Source: Chitinivorax tropicus
GTDB taxonomy: Bacteria; Pseudomonadota; Gammaproteobacteria; Burkholderiales; SCOH01
Reading direction: 5' to 3'
Length of the DNA stretch: 64,000 nucleotides
Assembly: GCF_014202905.1 (NCBI RefSeq)
Contig: NZ_JACHHY010000021.1
Span: 23,885 to 87,884, forward strand
Under the pieces are notes generated by a model that was not told the origin of the DNA, did no database searches, and saw nothing but the letters and a program-made list of their open reading frames with translations. Of this stretch, positions 48,919-57,781 are shown one piece after another (position 1 is the stretch's first letter; every line of letters begins with the position of its first letter). Position numbers and translations under genes: made by a program.

Positions 48919-49704
48919 TCAAGGCAGCGTGATGGTGATATAGGCGGCCTGGGCGGGGGCACCAACCAGATTGCCGTATCCTGCCAACGTCTGATCGACG
49001 CTCCGGCCAAGCATCCAGTTCAAGCCGGTGAATGCCAATGCGCCAAGCAACACGATGGTGCCCGCGATGATCGGCAACGGCACCTCGTTTTTGATGGCGT
49101 GCCTGATCTGGTCGGGTATCGACCAGAACGGCGCGAAAGGATTGCGTTTACCCCGGAGGAAAGCAATTTCATCGCCCAGGCGTGCCGCGAGGTAAGACAG
49201 CTTTTCCGGTGCATCCAGCAGGTATTTGCCTTGGAATCCCAACAACAAGCAGTAGTGGAACACCTCCAGCGCCTGCAAAGAGCCAGCACCATGGTTGCGT
49301 AGGGTATCCAGACGGGTGAAGAAATTCTCGCCAGCCAATTGGTCGCCAAAGAACACCAGCTGGAGTGGCTCCCGCTCCCACATGTCTCGAATGCCGAACC
49401 CAGCACGCAGGATGGTCTCGTCCACCAAAGCACAATAGGCGTACTTGGCGGCATAGATATCATCGGCAGGTGCATTGATGCGTTTTGCACTGCGCTCGAA
49501 TTCATCCATCAATAACTGGATATTGCGCCTTAGCAAAGCACCATCCTTAGGCTCATGGCCACTGCGCAAGAGAAAGACCAGGTAGAAGCCATCGTAAAGC
49601 AGATCCAGCAGTGATTTGCCGCCCTGATTGATCAGGTCGATCTTGGGTGGGGCGCCGATCGCGCCATTGGCAAACAGCGATGGGGCGTTATTGGTATTGG
49701 TCAT
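48919..49704 (-). CDS. tssL: Type VI secretion protein TssL (DotU/ImpK)
   Basis: Inner-membrane component of 261 aa of the TssJLM complex. The cytoplasmic hook domain (about 20-200) has LLDLLYDGFYLVFLLRSG, AKYAYCALVDETIL and FHYCLLLGFQGKY. A single C-terminal transmembrane helix is at about 213-231 (LPIIAGTIVLLGALAFTGL). It has no C-terminal OmpA-like peptidoglycan-binding domain, so anchoring to the wall must come from another protein. Its ATG overlaps the tssK stop. The usual partner tssM does not follow; the neighbour is a solute-binding protein on the other strand. Confidence 0.93.
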   Translation of the reverse strand: MTNTNNAPSLFANGAIGAPPKIDLINQGGKSLLDLLYDGFYLVFLLRSGHEPKDGALLRRNIQLLMDEFERSAKRINAPADDIYAAKYAYCALVDETILRAGFGIRDMWEREPLQLVFFGDQLAGENFFTRLDTLRNHGAGSLQALEVFHYCLLLGFQGKYLLDAPEKLSYLAARLGDEIAFLRGKRNPFAPFWSIPDQIRHAIKNEVPLPIIAGTIVLLGALAFTGLNWMLGRSVDQTLAGYGNLVGAPAQAAYITITLP

Positions 49705-51050
49705 GATGTCACCGCCAACAATTCAAGAGTCAAATCGGTAAAGCCATTCGGCACATAGATGCTGACCGACTGGCCTTGCAGCATGCGCTCGTACAGCGGG
49801 CCACGCGGCTCCAGCTCGAAATAGAAGCTGCCCGGTCGGATTGGAATGGCGGAAGGGACTTGTGCAGCATGGATCAGCCGAACACCTGGCATGGCTGAGA
49901 GCACCAGCTTGTCCACATCATCCGGCGAGCCGATTTTGAAGCGGATCGGTACCGTGTCCACAATCTCGCTGGCCTGTAGCGATGCGCCAACGGCCAGATA
50001 GAAGCGGGTGTTGGCATCGATTTTCTGCGAATCCAGCCGACCCAGCCAATAGGATGGCTTGGTTTCTGTCAGGACGATGCTGAAGAACCGCGCCGAGATG
50101 ACGGTTTCCAGCAGTTCGCGGATGATCATGTCCAGTTTCGACACGCAACCTGACAGATCCATATGAGAGTAGCTTGGCAGATCGGTCAACGTATAGGATT
50201 TGGCAAAGGTCATCAGGCTGCCAGCCAGCTGCAACAGCTGTTGAAATAGCCGTTCCGGATGCAATTGCGGGTGCTGATACAGATGCAGCAGGCCGGCATA
50301 CGCAGTGCTGGCTGTGTGTAAAAGCCAGAAGGATGCTACATCGCCCGACCGGAACTCAATGACATTCTTGCCGGGCTCCCGGTGGTGCCCATACAACGCT
50401 CCAACCTTGGCTTGCAGGATGTCCAGCAGGCGCCGCAACATCTGAATCAGGGTGCCGGAAGAGTCAATGGCGGTGGACGGAGGAATGAAGGCAGTATCCA
50501 GATCAAACCCGCCGGTCTGGGATTTACGCACCCTGGCGATCGGCAGGACGACATAACCTTCGTGCGAATGGCGGTCGGTCAGGAGCACCACCTTCCGTTT
50601 CAACAGCTGCACCTCGGCGGGCACGGCACCGGTGTACAGGTCTTGCGCATCCACATTGGCCTGCTCATAGCGGGTCAGCTTACCGGCAGGCTCATTCAGC
50701 AAGGCGGCATTGGCAATCCCCGGCTTGAGCGGCACCATGGCTGCATAAACCAGGAACTGATCAGGCAGATCGGCAACAGCAGTCAGGTTCAGCCCATCCG
50801 GCAGGTTGTCCGTTTCAGGGGCGCATACCCACTCGCCATCTGGCAGAACAGCATGCAATGTTTGCAGCGAAAATACGCCTGCAGCGAGGGCAGCGGTATC
50901 CAGTTGGATTTCCCGGACACCCCAGCAATAGGGATGCAGCAAGCGGCTGGTGGCCGCCAGCTGTGCATCATGATAGGCATCCTGTAATTGAAAGTGCTGC
51001 GGGCGCAAAAAAAGGCCTTCGCCCCAGAGTACGCGTGAAGCAGGATTCAT
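49701..51050 (-). CDS. tssK: Type VI secretion baseplate protein TssK
   Basis: Cytoplasmic baseplate connector of 449 aa linking the membrane complex to TssFGE. The family N-terminus VLWGEGLFLRPQHFQLQD is clear, as are YASTNSLF-like pieces replaced here by ISARFFSIVLTETKPSYWLG and the C-terminal FYFELEPRGPLYERMLQGQS. Length is standard. It lies between tssJ (130-base gap) and tssL (4-base overlap). Confidence 0.95.
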   Translation of the reverse strand: MNPASRVLWGEGLFLRPQHFQLQDAYHDAQLAATSRLLHPYCWGVREIQLDTAALAAGVFSLQTLHAVLPDGEWVCAPETDNLPDGLNLTAVADLPDQFLVYAAMVPLKPGIANAALLNEPAGKLTRYEQANVDAQDLYTGAVPAEVQLLKRKVVLLTDRHSHEGYVVLPIARVRKSQTGGFDLDTAFIPPSTAIDSSGTLIQMLRRLLDILQAKVGALYGHHREPGKNVIEFRSGDVASFWLLHTASTAYAGLLHLYQHPQLHPERLFQQLLQLAGSLMTFAKSYTLTDLPSYSHMDLSGCVSKLDMIIRELLETVISARFFSIVLTETKPSYWLGRLDSQKIDANTRFYLAVGASLQASEIVDTVPIRFKIGSPDDVDKLVLSAMPGVRLIHAAQVPSAIPIRPGSFYFELEPRGPLYERMLQGQSVSIYVPNGFTDLTLELLAVTS

Positions 51051-51180
51051 GCTTGGTATTCTTTCGGAATGATCGTCTGCTGATCAAATATCAGTTGTTC
51101 TAAAGTGTTCAGCCAATAACTATTCATCAGGTTCTGTTCGCAAGGCGCAAGCGAGGGGCGCGAAACCGTGCCGACTGAAC

Positions 51181-51816
51181 CTAACCTCGTGGGCAGGCAA
51201 CATCTCTGGGAGAAGACAAGGTCGCCAGCATTTTCGCATCTTTCAGGCCGCTTGACACGGTCAACCCGCACCGGTGCACCCCAACGATCAAGGGGGCATC
51301 CGTGAGCACCTGGTTGAGTGGTATGGCGACTTTCCAACGAGGTGAATCCTTGATACGGAAAAATACGGCAACGCCAATATATCGGGCGTCCGCGCCGAGT
51401 TTTTCAGAAAGCTGGACTTTTTTACCAGGAATCAAAATCCGTTCCTTGGCATCCGTCTCCGATTTACCGGGATTGTCCGCCTTCGGTGATTGGTTCAACT
51501 GCTCCTGCGTGGCCTGTGAAAAGGCTTCCGCATCCTGCAATTGATATATCTTCGCGACCACAGCCAATCCGCGCCCGGCATCGTCTGCATTGGCATCCAC
51601 CGCAACATGGATTTGCATGGACAGCATCCGATCAGCTGGTGCCTTGCTGATGGGTAGTACAGTGCCGACGACATCCTTGGCGGCATCCATGACTTTTGCA
51701 CCAAGGGTTTTACTGACCTCCGGATCACCGACTTTGGCCAGTGTGGCGGGCTCAGAGGCGCAGCCGGACAGGGTGATGAGGATGGCAAATGCTGCAAGTC
51801 GATGAAGAAACATCAT
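51181..51816 (-). CDS. tssJ: Type VI secretion outer-membrane lipoprotein TssJ
   Basis: Lipoprotein of about 211 aa that caps the TssLM complex at the outer membrane. A lipoprotein signal peptide with lipobox LSGC (AFAILITLSGCASEP, Cys at about residue 20) is present. The domain has the TssJ-type LSMQIHVAVDANADDAGRG, then VVAKIYQLQDAEAF and the C-terminal RYIGVAVFFR. The start is one of two adjacent ATGs (51816 or 51813); no strong ribosome-binding site is visible. The open frame continues to 51903, but the added residues would precede the signal peptide. Confidence 0.9.
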   Translation of the reverse strand: MMFLHRLAAFAILITLSGCASEPATLAKVGDPEVSKTLGAKVMDAAKDVVGTVLPISKAPADRMLSMQIHVAVDANADDAGRGLAVVAKIYQLQDAEAFSQATQEQLNQSPKADNPGKSETDAKERILIPGKKVQLSEKLGADARYIGVAVFFRIKDSPRWKVAIPLNQVLTDAPLIVGVHRCGLTVSSGLKDAKMLATLSSPRDVACPRG

Positions 51817-52118
51817 ATTGCTGTGCTTTTCGCTTAATAGATTTGAATTTGTGAATATATTGCCTAAAAAACAGTTGCAATAAATCAATGCAAAATATAC
51901 CATTAGAATAACATAATGTCATCCATGTATGCACTCATGTGTTCGGCAATGGTTGCCAATGAAATACAAAGTTGCGAAAATGCAACAAATTGCCGAGCCT
52001 CAATTAATTCGGCATAACGAATATATGCAATGATATTTTATGCGCTTGCGGTTTGTATTTGTATCGCATGTCTATTCTGCAAAAATACTCAAGTTCCAAT
52101 TTAGGGGTTGATGTTGTG
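51817..52118. other. AT-rich divergent promoter region of the T6SS locus
   Basis: 302 bases, clearly more AT-rich than the neighbours, between tssJ and the lipoprotein gene. GGCAA-TGG-TTGCC lies near 51945-51957 and TGCCGA/TCGGCA with a 12-base spacer near 51990-52013; either could be an operator. No reliable sigma-54 or sigma-70 pair was identified. Such AT-rich regions are common targets of nucleoid silencing proteins. Confidence 0.5.
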
Positions 52119-52790
52119 ATGAACAAGTTTCGGGTGGCTGTGCTGGCGAGTGCAGTATTGATGTTGGCTGGTTGTGCGACAACCCAGCCGAATATGGATG
52201 CGCTCAAGCAGGAAGCACTTGAGTCACTGAATTCGGGTGCGACTGATAAAGCCGTGGAGATGTTGGAGCAGGTTGCCAAAAGCAGTCCGACGGATAAGGA
52301 TGTCTGGGTCAAGCTGGCACAAGCCTATCTTGATAAGCAGGACTTTCCCCGTGCAGTGAATGCTGCCGCCGAAGCGCTGGCCCGCGATGCGGGGAGCTTT
52401 GATGCCAAATCCATCATGTTTGTATCCAGTGCCCGCCTTGCCGCCAACACATTGACCGATCTGCGCAAGCAGGATCAATTCGTCCCCAAGCGCCGTAGCG
52501 AGGCAGAACGGTTGGTCATGGCGATGCGCGAAGCCATGGGTGAGTCGCCGGTCGCACCGGTTGCTGATGATAGCGCGAAGAACCGCCCGCCACGCCGCCC
52601 AGCGCCCAACCCAGCACCTGTCCCATCAGCGGGCAGTGCAAAAGTGGCAGGTGATACGGTGAAGGTGCCGACCAGCCAACCAGCCTCGCCTACCCCCCCT
52701 GTCGTTGCGGTACCGCAGCCTAAGCCGCCTGCCAAGGATGTGCCCGCTACGCAGCCCAAAAACGCTGATCCATTTGCTGGGCTTCGTTAA
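52119..52790 (+). CDS. TPR-containing lipoprotein at the head of the tssB operon
   Basis: Predicted outer-membrane or periplasmic lipoprotein of 223 aa. The signal peptide ends in lipobox LAGC (VLASAVLMLAGCATTQPN, Cys about residue 20). Tetratricopeptide-like repeats cover about 28-95 (ALESLNSGATDKAVEMLEQV, DVWVKLAQAYLDKQDFPRAV). The C-terminal third is a Pro/Ala/Val-rich disordered tail ending NADPFAGLR. It is not one of the 13 core T6SS proteins. It lies 46 bases before tssB in the same direction, so a role in assembly or cell-wall passage is plausible but unproven. ATG 52119 has AGGGG about 11 bases upstream; GTG 52116 is an alternative. Confidence 0.75.
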   Translation: MNKFRVAVLASAVLMLAGCATTQPNMDALKQEALESLNSGATDKAVEMLEQVAKSSPTDKDVWVKLAQAYLDKQDFPRAVNAAAEALARDAGSFDAKSIMFVSSARLAANTLTDLRKQDQFVPKRRSEAERLVMAMREAMGESPVAPVADDSAKNRPPRRPAPNPAPVPSAGSAKVAGDTVKVPTSQPASPTPPVVAVPQPKPPAKDVPATQPKNADPFAGLR

Positions 52791-52836
52791 AAGCGTCATA
52801 TAGTCAAGAATCTGTTTACTAGAAGGTATTGTGATC

Positions 52837-53352
52837 ATGTCCAAACGAGAAAGCACTCAGAAAAAGCTGCAACGTGTCCGTCCTCCACGTGTCCAGCTGA
52901 CTTATGACGTCGAAGTCGGTGATGCGATCGAGCAGAAAGAGCTGCCATTTGTAATGGGTGTCGTCGGTGATTTTTCCGGCCAGTCCGAGGTGGCGCAGCC
53001 CAAGTTGAAAGATCGTAAGTTCGTCAATATCGATGTGGACAACTTCAATGAAGTCATGGGCGCGATTGAGCCGCGTGCTGCATATCGTGTTCAGAACAAG
53101 TTGTCCGAAGAGCGTGGCGAGTTTGCTGTCGATGTGAAATTCCGTTCCATGGATGACTTCCGCCCTGAGGCTGTCGTCCAGCAGGTGGAGCCATTACGTA
53201 AGCTAGCGGAAGCCCGTGCGCGTCTTGCTGATCTGCGGAACAAGATCGCAGGCAGCGAAAAGTTGGAGGATGCGCTGAGTGAGGTGCTGCGTAATACTGA
53301 AGCTTTGGAGAAATTGAGCAAGCAGGTGGATAAAGGGGGTAACTCTGAATGA
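52837..53352 (+). CDS. tssB: Type VI secretion sheath protein TssB (VipA)
   Basis: Small sheath subunit of 171 aa. Family segments are PPRVQLTYDVEVGDAIEQKE, LPFVMGVVGDFSG, KFVNIDVDNFNEVM and FRSMDDFRPEAVV. I prefer ATG 52837 over GTG 52831 (AGAAGG lies upstream of both). Its stop overlaps the tssC start (ATGA), which couples the two in the one-to-one ratio needed for the contractile sheath. Confidence 0.96.
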   Translation: MSKRESTQKKLQRVRPPRVQLTYDVEVGDAIEQKELPFVMGVVGDFSGQSEVAQPKLKDRKFVNIDVDNFNEVMGAIEPRAAYRVQNKLSEERGEFAVDVKFRSMDDFRPEAVVQQVEPLRKLAEARARLADLRNKIAGSEKLEDALSEVLRNTEALEKLSKQVDKGGNSE

Positions 53353-54836
53353 GCATGCAGTCACAGGAGCAGTCAGCACAGGCGGTTGCCGCAGAGGGCG
53401 TGAATCTGCTTGATCAGATTGTCAGCGAAAGCCGTATTGCCAAATCTCAAAGCGAGCATGATCGCGCAAAGGATTTGATTGCCGAGCTGGTCAAAGAAGT
53501 CATGCAGGGTACGGTTGTGATGTCGGACAACTTGTCCGCCACATTGGATGCCCGTATTGCCCAGTTGGACACATTGATCTCTGAGCAATTGAGTGCAGTG
53601 ATGCATGCCCCTGAGTTCCAGAAGATGGAAGCATCATGGCGTGGGCTGGAGTATCTCTGCAAGCAGAGCACCACGGGTACGATGCTCAAGATCAAGTTGT
53701 TCAATGCGCAGAAGAAGGAGCTGGTCAAGGATTTCCAGACTGCCATCGATTTTGATCAGAGCAGCTTGTTCAAGAAGGTATACGAGGAAGAATTCGGTAC
53801 CTTTGGCGGCTCGCCTTTCGCCACCTTGATTGGCGACTTTGAGATCTCCAGACAGCCTTCCGACATGTATTTCATCGAGCAGATGTCACATGTCGCTGCT
53901 GCGGCGCACGCCCCGTTCATTTCATCGGCGTCACCGGAGTTGTTCGGTCTGGATACCTTTACCGATCTGGGGCGTCCGCGAGATCTGGCAAAGATCTTCG
54001 ATACAGTCGAGTACGCCAAGTGGAAGTCCTTCCGTGATTCGGAAGACTCCCGTTATGTTGGCCTGACCTTACCCCACTTCCTGGGTCGCCTTCCATACAA
54101 TCCCAAAGATGGTACCGCTGTTGAAGGGTTCAATTTTGTTGAGGATGTGGACGGCTCCGACCACAGTAAATATCTGTGGGTGAACGCAGCCTATGCATTT
54201 GCGGCTCGTCTGACCAATGCTTTCGAGCACTTCGGTTGGTGTGCGGCCATTCGCGGGGTTGAGGGTGGTGGTTTGGTTGAGGATCTGCCAACCCATACCT
54301 TCAAGACCGACGATGGCGAGATCGCACTGAAGTGCCCAACAGAGATCGCCATCACTGATCGGCGTGAGAAAGAGCTGAGCGATTTGGGTTTCATTCCGCT
54401 GGTTCATTGTAAAGATACCGACTATGCGGCTTTCTTTGGCGCGCAGTCTGTTCAGAAACCCAAGAAATATGATAGCGATTCAGCCAATGCCAATGCAGTG
54501 CTGTCTTCGCAATTGCAATACATCATGGCAGTGTCTCGCATTGCGCACTATTTGAAGGCGATGATGCGAGACAAGATCGGCAGTTTCGCTTCGGCAGGCA
54601 ATGTTCAGGATTTCCTGAATAAATGGATCAGCCAATATGTACTGCTGGATGATGGTGCCTCACAAGAGGCCAAATCCAAGTTCCCGTTGCGTGAAGCATC
54701 GGTCGAAGTGGTTGAGGTGCCTGGACGTCCTGGCGTTTACAAGGCAGTTGCCTTCTTACGCCCTCACTTCCAGTTGGACGAACTTTCCATCTCGCTGCGG
54801 CTGGTTGCTGAGTTACCACAATCGGCCAACCGGTAA
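53349..54836 (+). CDS. tssC: Type VI secretion sheath protein TssC (VipB)
   Basis: Large sheath subunit of 495 aa that forms the contractile tail with TssB. Highly conserved stretches include SWRGLEYLCKQSTTGTMLKI, GGSPFATLIGDFEIS, LPHFLGRLPYNP and RIAHYLKAMMRDKIGSF. The length is standard and no frameshift is visible. ClpV recycles this sheath after contraction. It is followed by hcp after 38 bases. Confidence 0.97.
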   Translation: MSMQSQEQSAQAVAAEGVNLLDQIVSESRIAKSQSEHDRAKDLIAELVKEVMQGTVVMSDNLSATLDARIAQLDTLISEQLSAVMHAPEFQKMEASWRGLEYLCKQSTTGTMLKIKLFNAQKKELVKDFQTAIDFDQSSLFKKVYEEEFGTFGGSPFATLIGDFEISRQPSDMYFIEQMSHVAAAAHAPFISSASPELFGLDTFTDLGRPRDLAKIFDTVEYAKWKSFRDSEDSRYVGLTLPHFLGRLPYNPKDGTAVEGFNFVEDVDGSDHSKYLWVNAAYAFAARLTNAFEHFGWCAAIRGVEGGGLVEDLPTHTFKTDDGEIALKCPTEIAITDRREKELSDLGFIPLVHCKDTDYAAFFGAQSVQKPKKYDSDSANANAVLSSQLQYIMAVSRIAHYLKAMMRDKIGSFASAGNVQDFLNKWISQYVLLDDGASQEAKSKFPLREASVEVVEVPGRPGVYKAVAFLRPHFQLDELSISLRLVAELPQSANR

Positions 54837-54874
54837 GTTTAAATATTGATTTGTCAACCAGGAGTGTTCATTAA

Positions 54875-55378
54875 ATGAAAGACGTATACCTGAAGTTTGC
54901 TGGTAAGTTCAAGATTGATGGCGAGGCCCGTGATAAAGATCACGACAAATGGCTGGAAATCGAAAGCTGGTCACACATGATTCGCCAGCCCAAGTCTGCC
55001 ACTGCTTCGAGCGCCGGCGGCCATACCGCTGAGCGTTGCGAGCATGGTGACATGGTTTTCGTCAAAGATCTCGATCAAACTTCCCCCAAGCTGTGGGAAG
55101 CCTGCTCGGCTGGTCACACATTTGACGAAGTGACCATCGATTTCATGCGTGCTGACGGTGCCAACCGTGTCAAATACCTCGAAATCAAACTGAAGCATGT
55201 TTTGATTTCCAGCGTGACACCTAGCGTTGCCAACGAAGGTATCCCGAGCGAAACCTTTGCACTGAAATATGCTGCCATTCAATGGACTTACACCGCTCAG
55301 GGCGTTGAAGGCGGTGCGAAGGGCAATACCAATGGTGCTTGGAGCTTGGCGAAGAACACCAACCAATACACTGTTTGA
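54875..55378 (+). CDS. hcp: Type VI secretion tube protein Hcp (TssD)
   Basis: Tube-forming protein of 167 aa, exported by the system and able to carry effectors. Visible family features are the start KDVYLKFAGKFKIDGEARDK, IESWSHMIRQPKS, DLDQTSPKLWEACS and the C-terminal YAAIQWTYTAQ. CAGGAG precedes the ATG. A terminator follows immediately, so hcp ends a shorter transcript and can be made in larger amounts than the downstream baseplate genes. No effector extension is present. Confidence 0.97.
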   Translation: MKDVYLKFAGKFKIDGEARDKDHDKWLEIESWSHMIRQPKSATASSAGGHTAERCEHGDMVFVKDLDQTSPKLWEACSAGHTFDEVTIDFMRADGANRVKYLEIKLKHVLISSVTPSVANEGIPSETFALKYAAIQWTYTAQGVEGGAKGNTNGAWSLAKNTNQYTV

Positions 55379-55393
55379 TCGGTGCGTTGGACA

Positions 55394-55427
55394 AAAGGGC
55401 GGCGTTTCGGCGCCGCTTTTTGTTGAT
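55394..55427 (+). terminator. Terminator after hcp
   Basis: A GC-rich hairpin (GGCGGCG/ CGCCGC with one bulged G, loop TTTCGG) flanked by AAAA and TTTTT. It sits between hcp and tssE and probably allows partial read-through. Confidence 0.7.
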
Positions 55428-55447
55428 CTCCAAAGTAGGGCTCAGCT

Positions 55448-55936
55448 GTGATACAGCGTGGTTTCGCTCCAACCTTGTTCGAAAAGTTGTTTGATGACGA
55501 GCCGAAAGTGCCGTCGGAGGTGAACCCATTGCGCCGGTTGAATGTGGAGCAGCTGAAAGAGTCCGTAGCCAAGGATCTGGAAGCCCTGCTGAACAGTCGC
55601 CGTGGTTTCGGGGGTGAGCTGGAGTCCTTCCCGCAAGCCAAGCAGTCCATTCTGAGCTTTGGCATCATCGACTTTGTCGGGATGAGTCTGTCGAATCCGG
55701 ATGACTGTCACCGCATTTGCTCGGCATTGGAAGAAACGATTTACGCGCACGAAATGCGCTTGCAGAATGTCAAAGTGTCGCTGGATGCCGCCAAGGGCAG
55801 CACCAATTCACTGGTATTCTCGATCAGCGCTCTGCTGGTGGTTCACCCGGCGCAGGAGCCAGTCAGTTTCGATGCCTTCTTGCAGCCGACTACGCAGCAA
55901 TACTCTGTCAATCAGGCACGTCGTATACGGGCATAA
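55448..55936 (+). CDS. tssE: Type VI secretion baseplate protein TssE
   Basis: Phage gp25-like baseplate protein of 162 aa that helps start sheath assembly. It has LFEKLFDDEP near the N-terminus, SVAKDLEALLNSRRGF (the gp25 core) and SILSFGIIDFVGMSL. The start is a GTG at 55448 with a weak AGGG upstream. Ends six bases before the tssF start codons. Confidence 0.93.
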   Translation: MIQRGFAPTLFEKLFDDEPKVPSEVNPLRRLNVEQLKESVAKDLEALLNSRRGFGGELESFPQAKQSILSFGIIDFVGMSLSNPDDCHRICSALEETIYAHEMRLQNVKVSLDAAKGSTNSLVFSISALLVVHPAQEPVSFDAFLQPTTQQYSVNQARRIRA

Positions 55937-55945
55937 GAATCCGTG

Positions 55946-57781
55946 ATGGATGACCTACTACCATATTATGAAAGCGAGCTGACGCTACTGAAGCGCCACG
56001 CTCGTGAATTTGCTGAGCAATATCCGAAAATTGCCAATCGTCTGCTGATGGCAGGCGAAACTGTTGAAGATCCGCATGTCGAACGATTGATCCAGGCTTT
56101 CGCGCTGCTTGCTGCACGTGTCCATAAAAAGCTGGAGGATGACTATCCCGAATTCACGGCTGCGCTGTTCGAGGTGCTCTACCCTCAGTATCTGAGGCCC
56201 TTTCCAGCGTGCTCGATTGCTCGGTTTGGGGCCGCTACTGCGGGGCAGGTGACTGCTACAGTATGCATGCTACGCGGAACCATGCTGAACTCCCGCCCGA
56301 TCAAAGGCGTGCCGGTCAAGTTCCGTACGGCCTATGATGTGCACCTCAGCCCGATCAGTTTGAACCATGTGGCATTCAAGCCTTATCTGTCCCCCCCGGC
56401 GGGCACCAGCTTGCCCCCCCGTAGCAATGCATCCCTGACATTCACCCTGACCGGGGATTCTGATCAGGCGGGGTTGGAGTCGTTGGATCTCGATCGACTA
56501 CGGGTATTCATCGATGCAGAGCCGTCATTGGTTTCGCTGCTGCGAGAGGTGATTTTTCAGCTGTCGGTTGGTGCCGCCATCGAAGTCGGACTGGGGCCCT
56601 GGAAGATGTTGCCCGGCAAGGTGTGCCAGCCGGTGGGGTTCAGTGCGGATGAGGCTTTGCTGGGTGATGATGCCCGCTCACATGCTGCATACCGCCTACT
56701 GATCGAATATCTGACCTTTCCGGAAAAATTCAATTTCTTCGACATTGATCTGGCGGCGTTACGTCGATGGATTCCGCCCCGGACACGGAGTCTGAAGCTG
56801 CATCTGTTACTGGATACGGCTTCCCAGCCCGATACATTCGAGCGGCTGATGGAGCAGGTCAATGCTTCGCATTTCCAGCTCTTCTGTACGCCGGTGGTCA
56901 ATCTGTTTGAGCTACGTGGTGAGCCGATCCGCGTAGATCATCGCAAGGTGCAGTACCCTGTGGTGCCCGATGCACGTCGAGCTTCCGCATTTGAAGTCTA
57001 TGCAATCGACTCGGTGGATCAGGTGCGGGAGTCTGCGGCGGGTGTCGAGATCCATCCATTTCAGCCTTTTTACTCGCTCAAGCATAGCCGTAGCCAATCC
57101 AAAGGTCGGTACTGGCATCTATCCCGGGACGAACGGGTTGCCAATCGCAGCCCTGGCCATGAATATGAAATCATGGTGGTGGATGAATATTTCGATCCCT
57201 CTGTCGAGCAAGAGGAAACGCTCAGTATCCAGCTGCGCTGCACCAATCGGGACTTGCCGTCGCAGATGCCGGTTGGCCTTGCGGAGGGGGATCTGTTCAT
57301 GGAAGGGGGCTCCAGCACGCGTACCATCCAGCTGTTGCGCAAACCGACCGCAACCTATCGCTTCAGTCATACCGGTGATGGCAGTTGGCGATTGATTTCC
57401 GCTTTGTCATTGAATCATCTTTCATTGGTTGAGCAAGGCGGGGATGCTTTGCGGGAGATCCTGGCGCTGTACAACCTGCCGGGAAACAGCCAGAACCGGC
57501 GTCTGATCGAGGGTATCGAACAGGTATCCACGCGAGGCGTGACCACTCGCATGGCGGGCAATCCCTTCCCGACCTTTGTGAAGGGTGTGGAAGTGCGTAT
57601 CAGCGTATCACCTGGGAATTTTGTCGGCACCGGGGTGTGGTTGTTTGCGCAGATCATGTCACGGTTCCTAGGTTTGTATGTCCATCTCAACAACTTCGTG
57701 CAGGTGGTGGTGGTGAATGCTGCCACTGGCGAGGTACTTCATACCTGTGAACCATGCAGCGGCGATATTACACTCCTGTGA
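55946..57781 (+). CDS. tssF: Type VI secretion baseplate protein TssF
   Basis: Large baseplate wedge subunit of 611 aa. The N-terminus DDLLPYYESELTLLKRHARE FAEQYP is the family signature, followed by DPHVERLIQAFALLAARV and LYPQYLRPFPACSI. The length is standard. A GTG at 55943 directly precedes the ATG at 55946; I take the ATG. The gene overlaps tssG by 28 bases, so the two are coupled, as expected for subunits that act as TssF2-TssG. Confidence 0.95.
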   Translation: MDDLLPYYESELTLLKRHAREFAEQYPKIANRLLMAGETVEDPHVERLIQAFALLAARVHKKLEDDYPEFTAALFEVLYPQYLRPFPACSIARFGAATAGQVTATVCMLRGTMLNSRPIKGVPVKFRTAYDVHLSPISLNHVAFKPYLSPPAGTSLPPRSNASLTFTLTGDSDQAGLESLDLDRLRVFIDAEPSLVSLLREVIFQLSVGAAIEVGLGPWKMLPGKVCQPVGFSADEALLGDDARSHAAYRLLIEYLTFPEKFNFFDIDLAALRRWIPPRTRSLKLHLLLDTASQPDTFERLMEQVNASHFQLFCTPVVNLFELRGEPIRVDHRKVQYPVVPDARRASAFEVYAIDSVDQVRESAAGVEIHPFQPFYSLKHSRSQSKGRYWHLSRDERVANRSPGHEYEIMVVDEYFDPSVEQEETLSIQLRCTNRDLPSQMPVGLAEGDLFMEGGSSTRTIQLLRKPTATYRFSHTGDGSWRLISALSLNHLSLVEQGGDALREILALYNLPGNSQNRRLIEGIEQVSTRGVTTRMAGNPFPTFVKGVEVRISVSPGNFVGTGVWLFAQIMSRFLGLYVHLNNFVQVVVVNAATGEVLHTCEPCSGDITLL

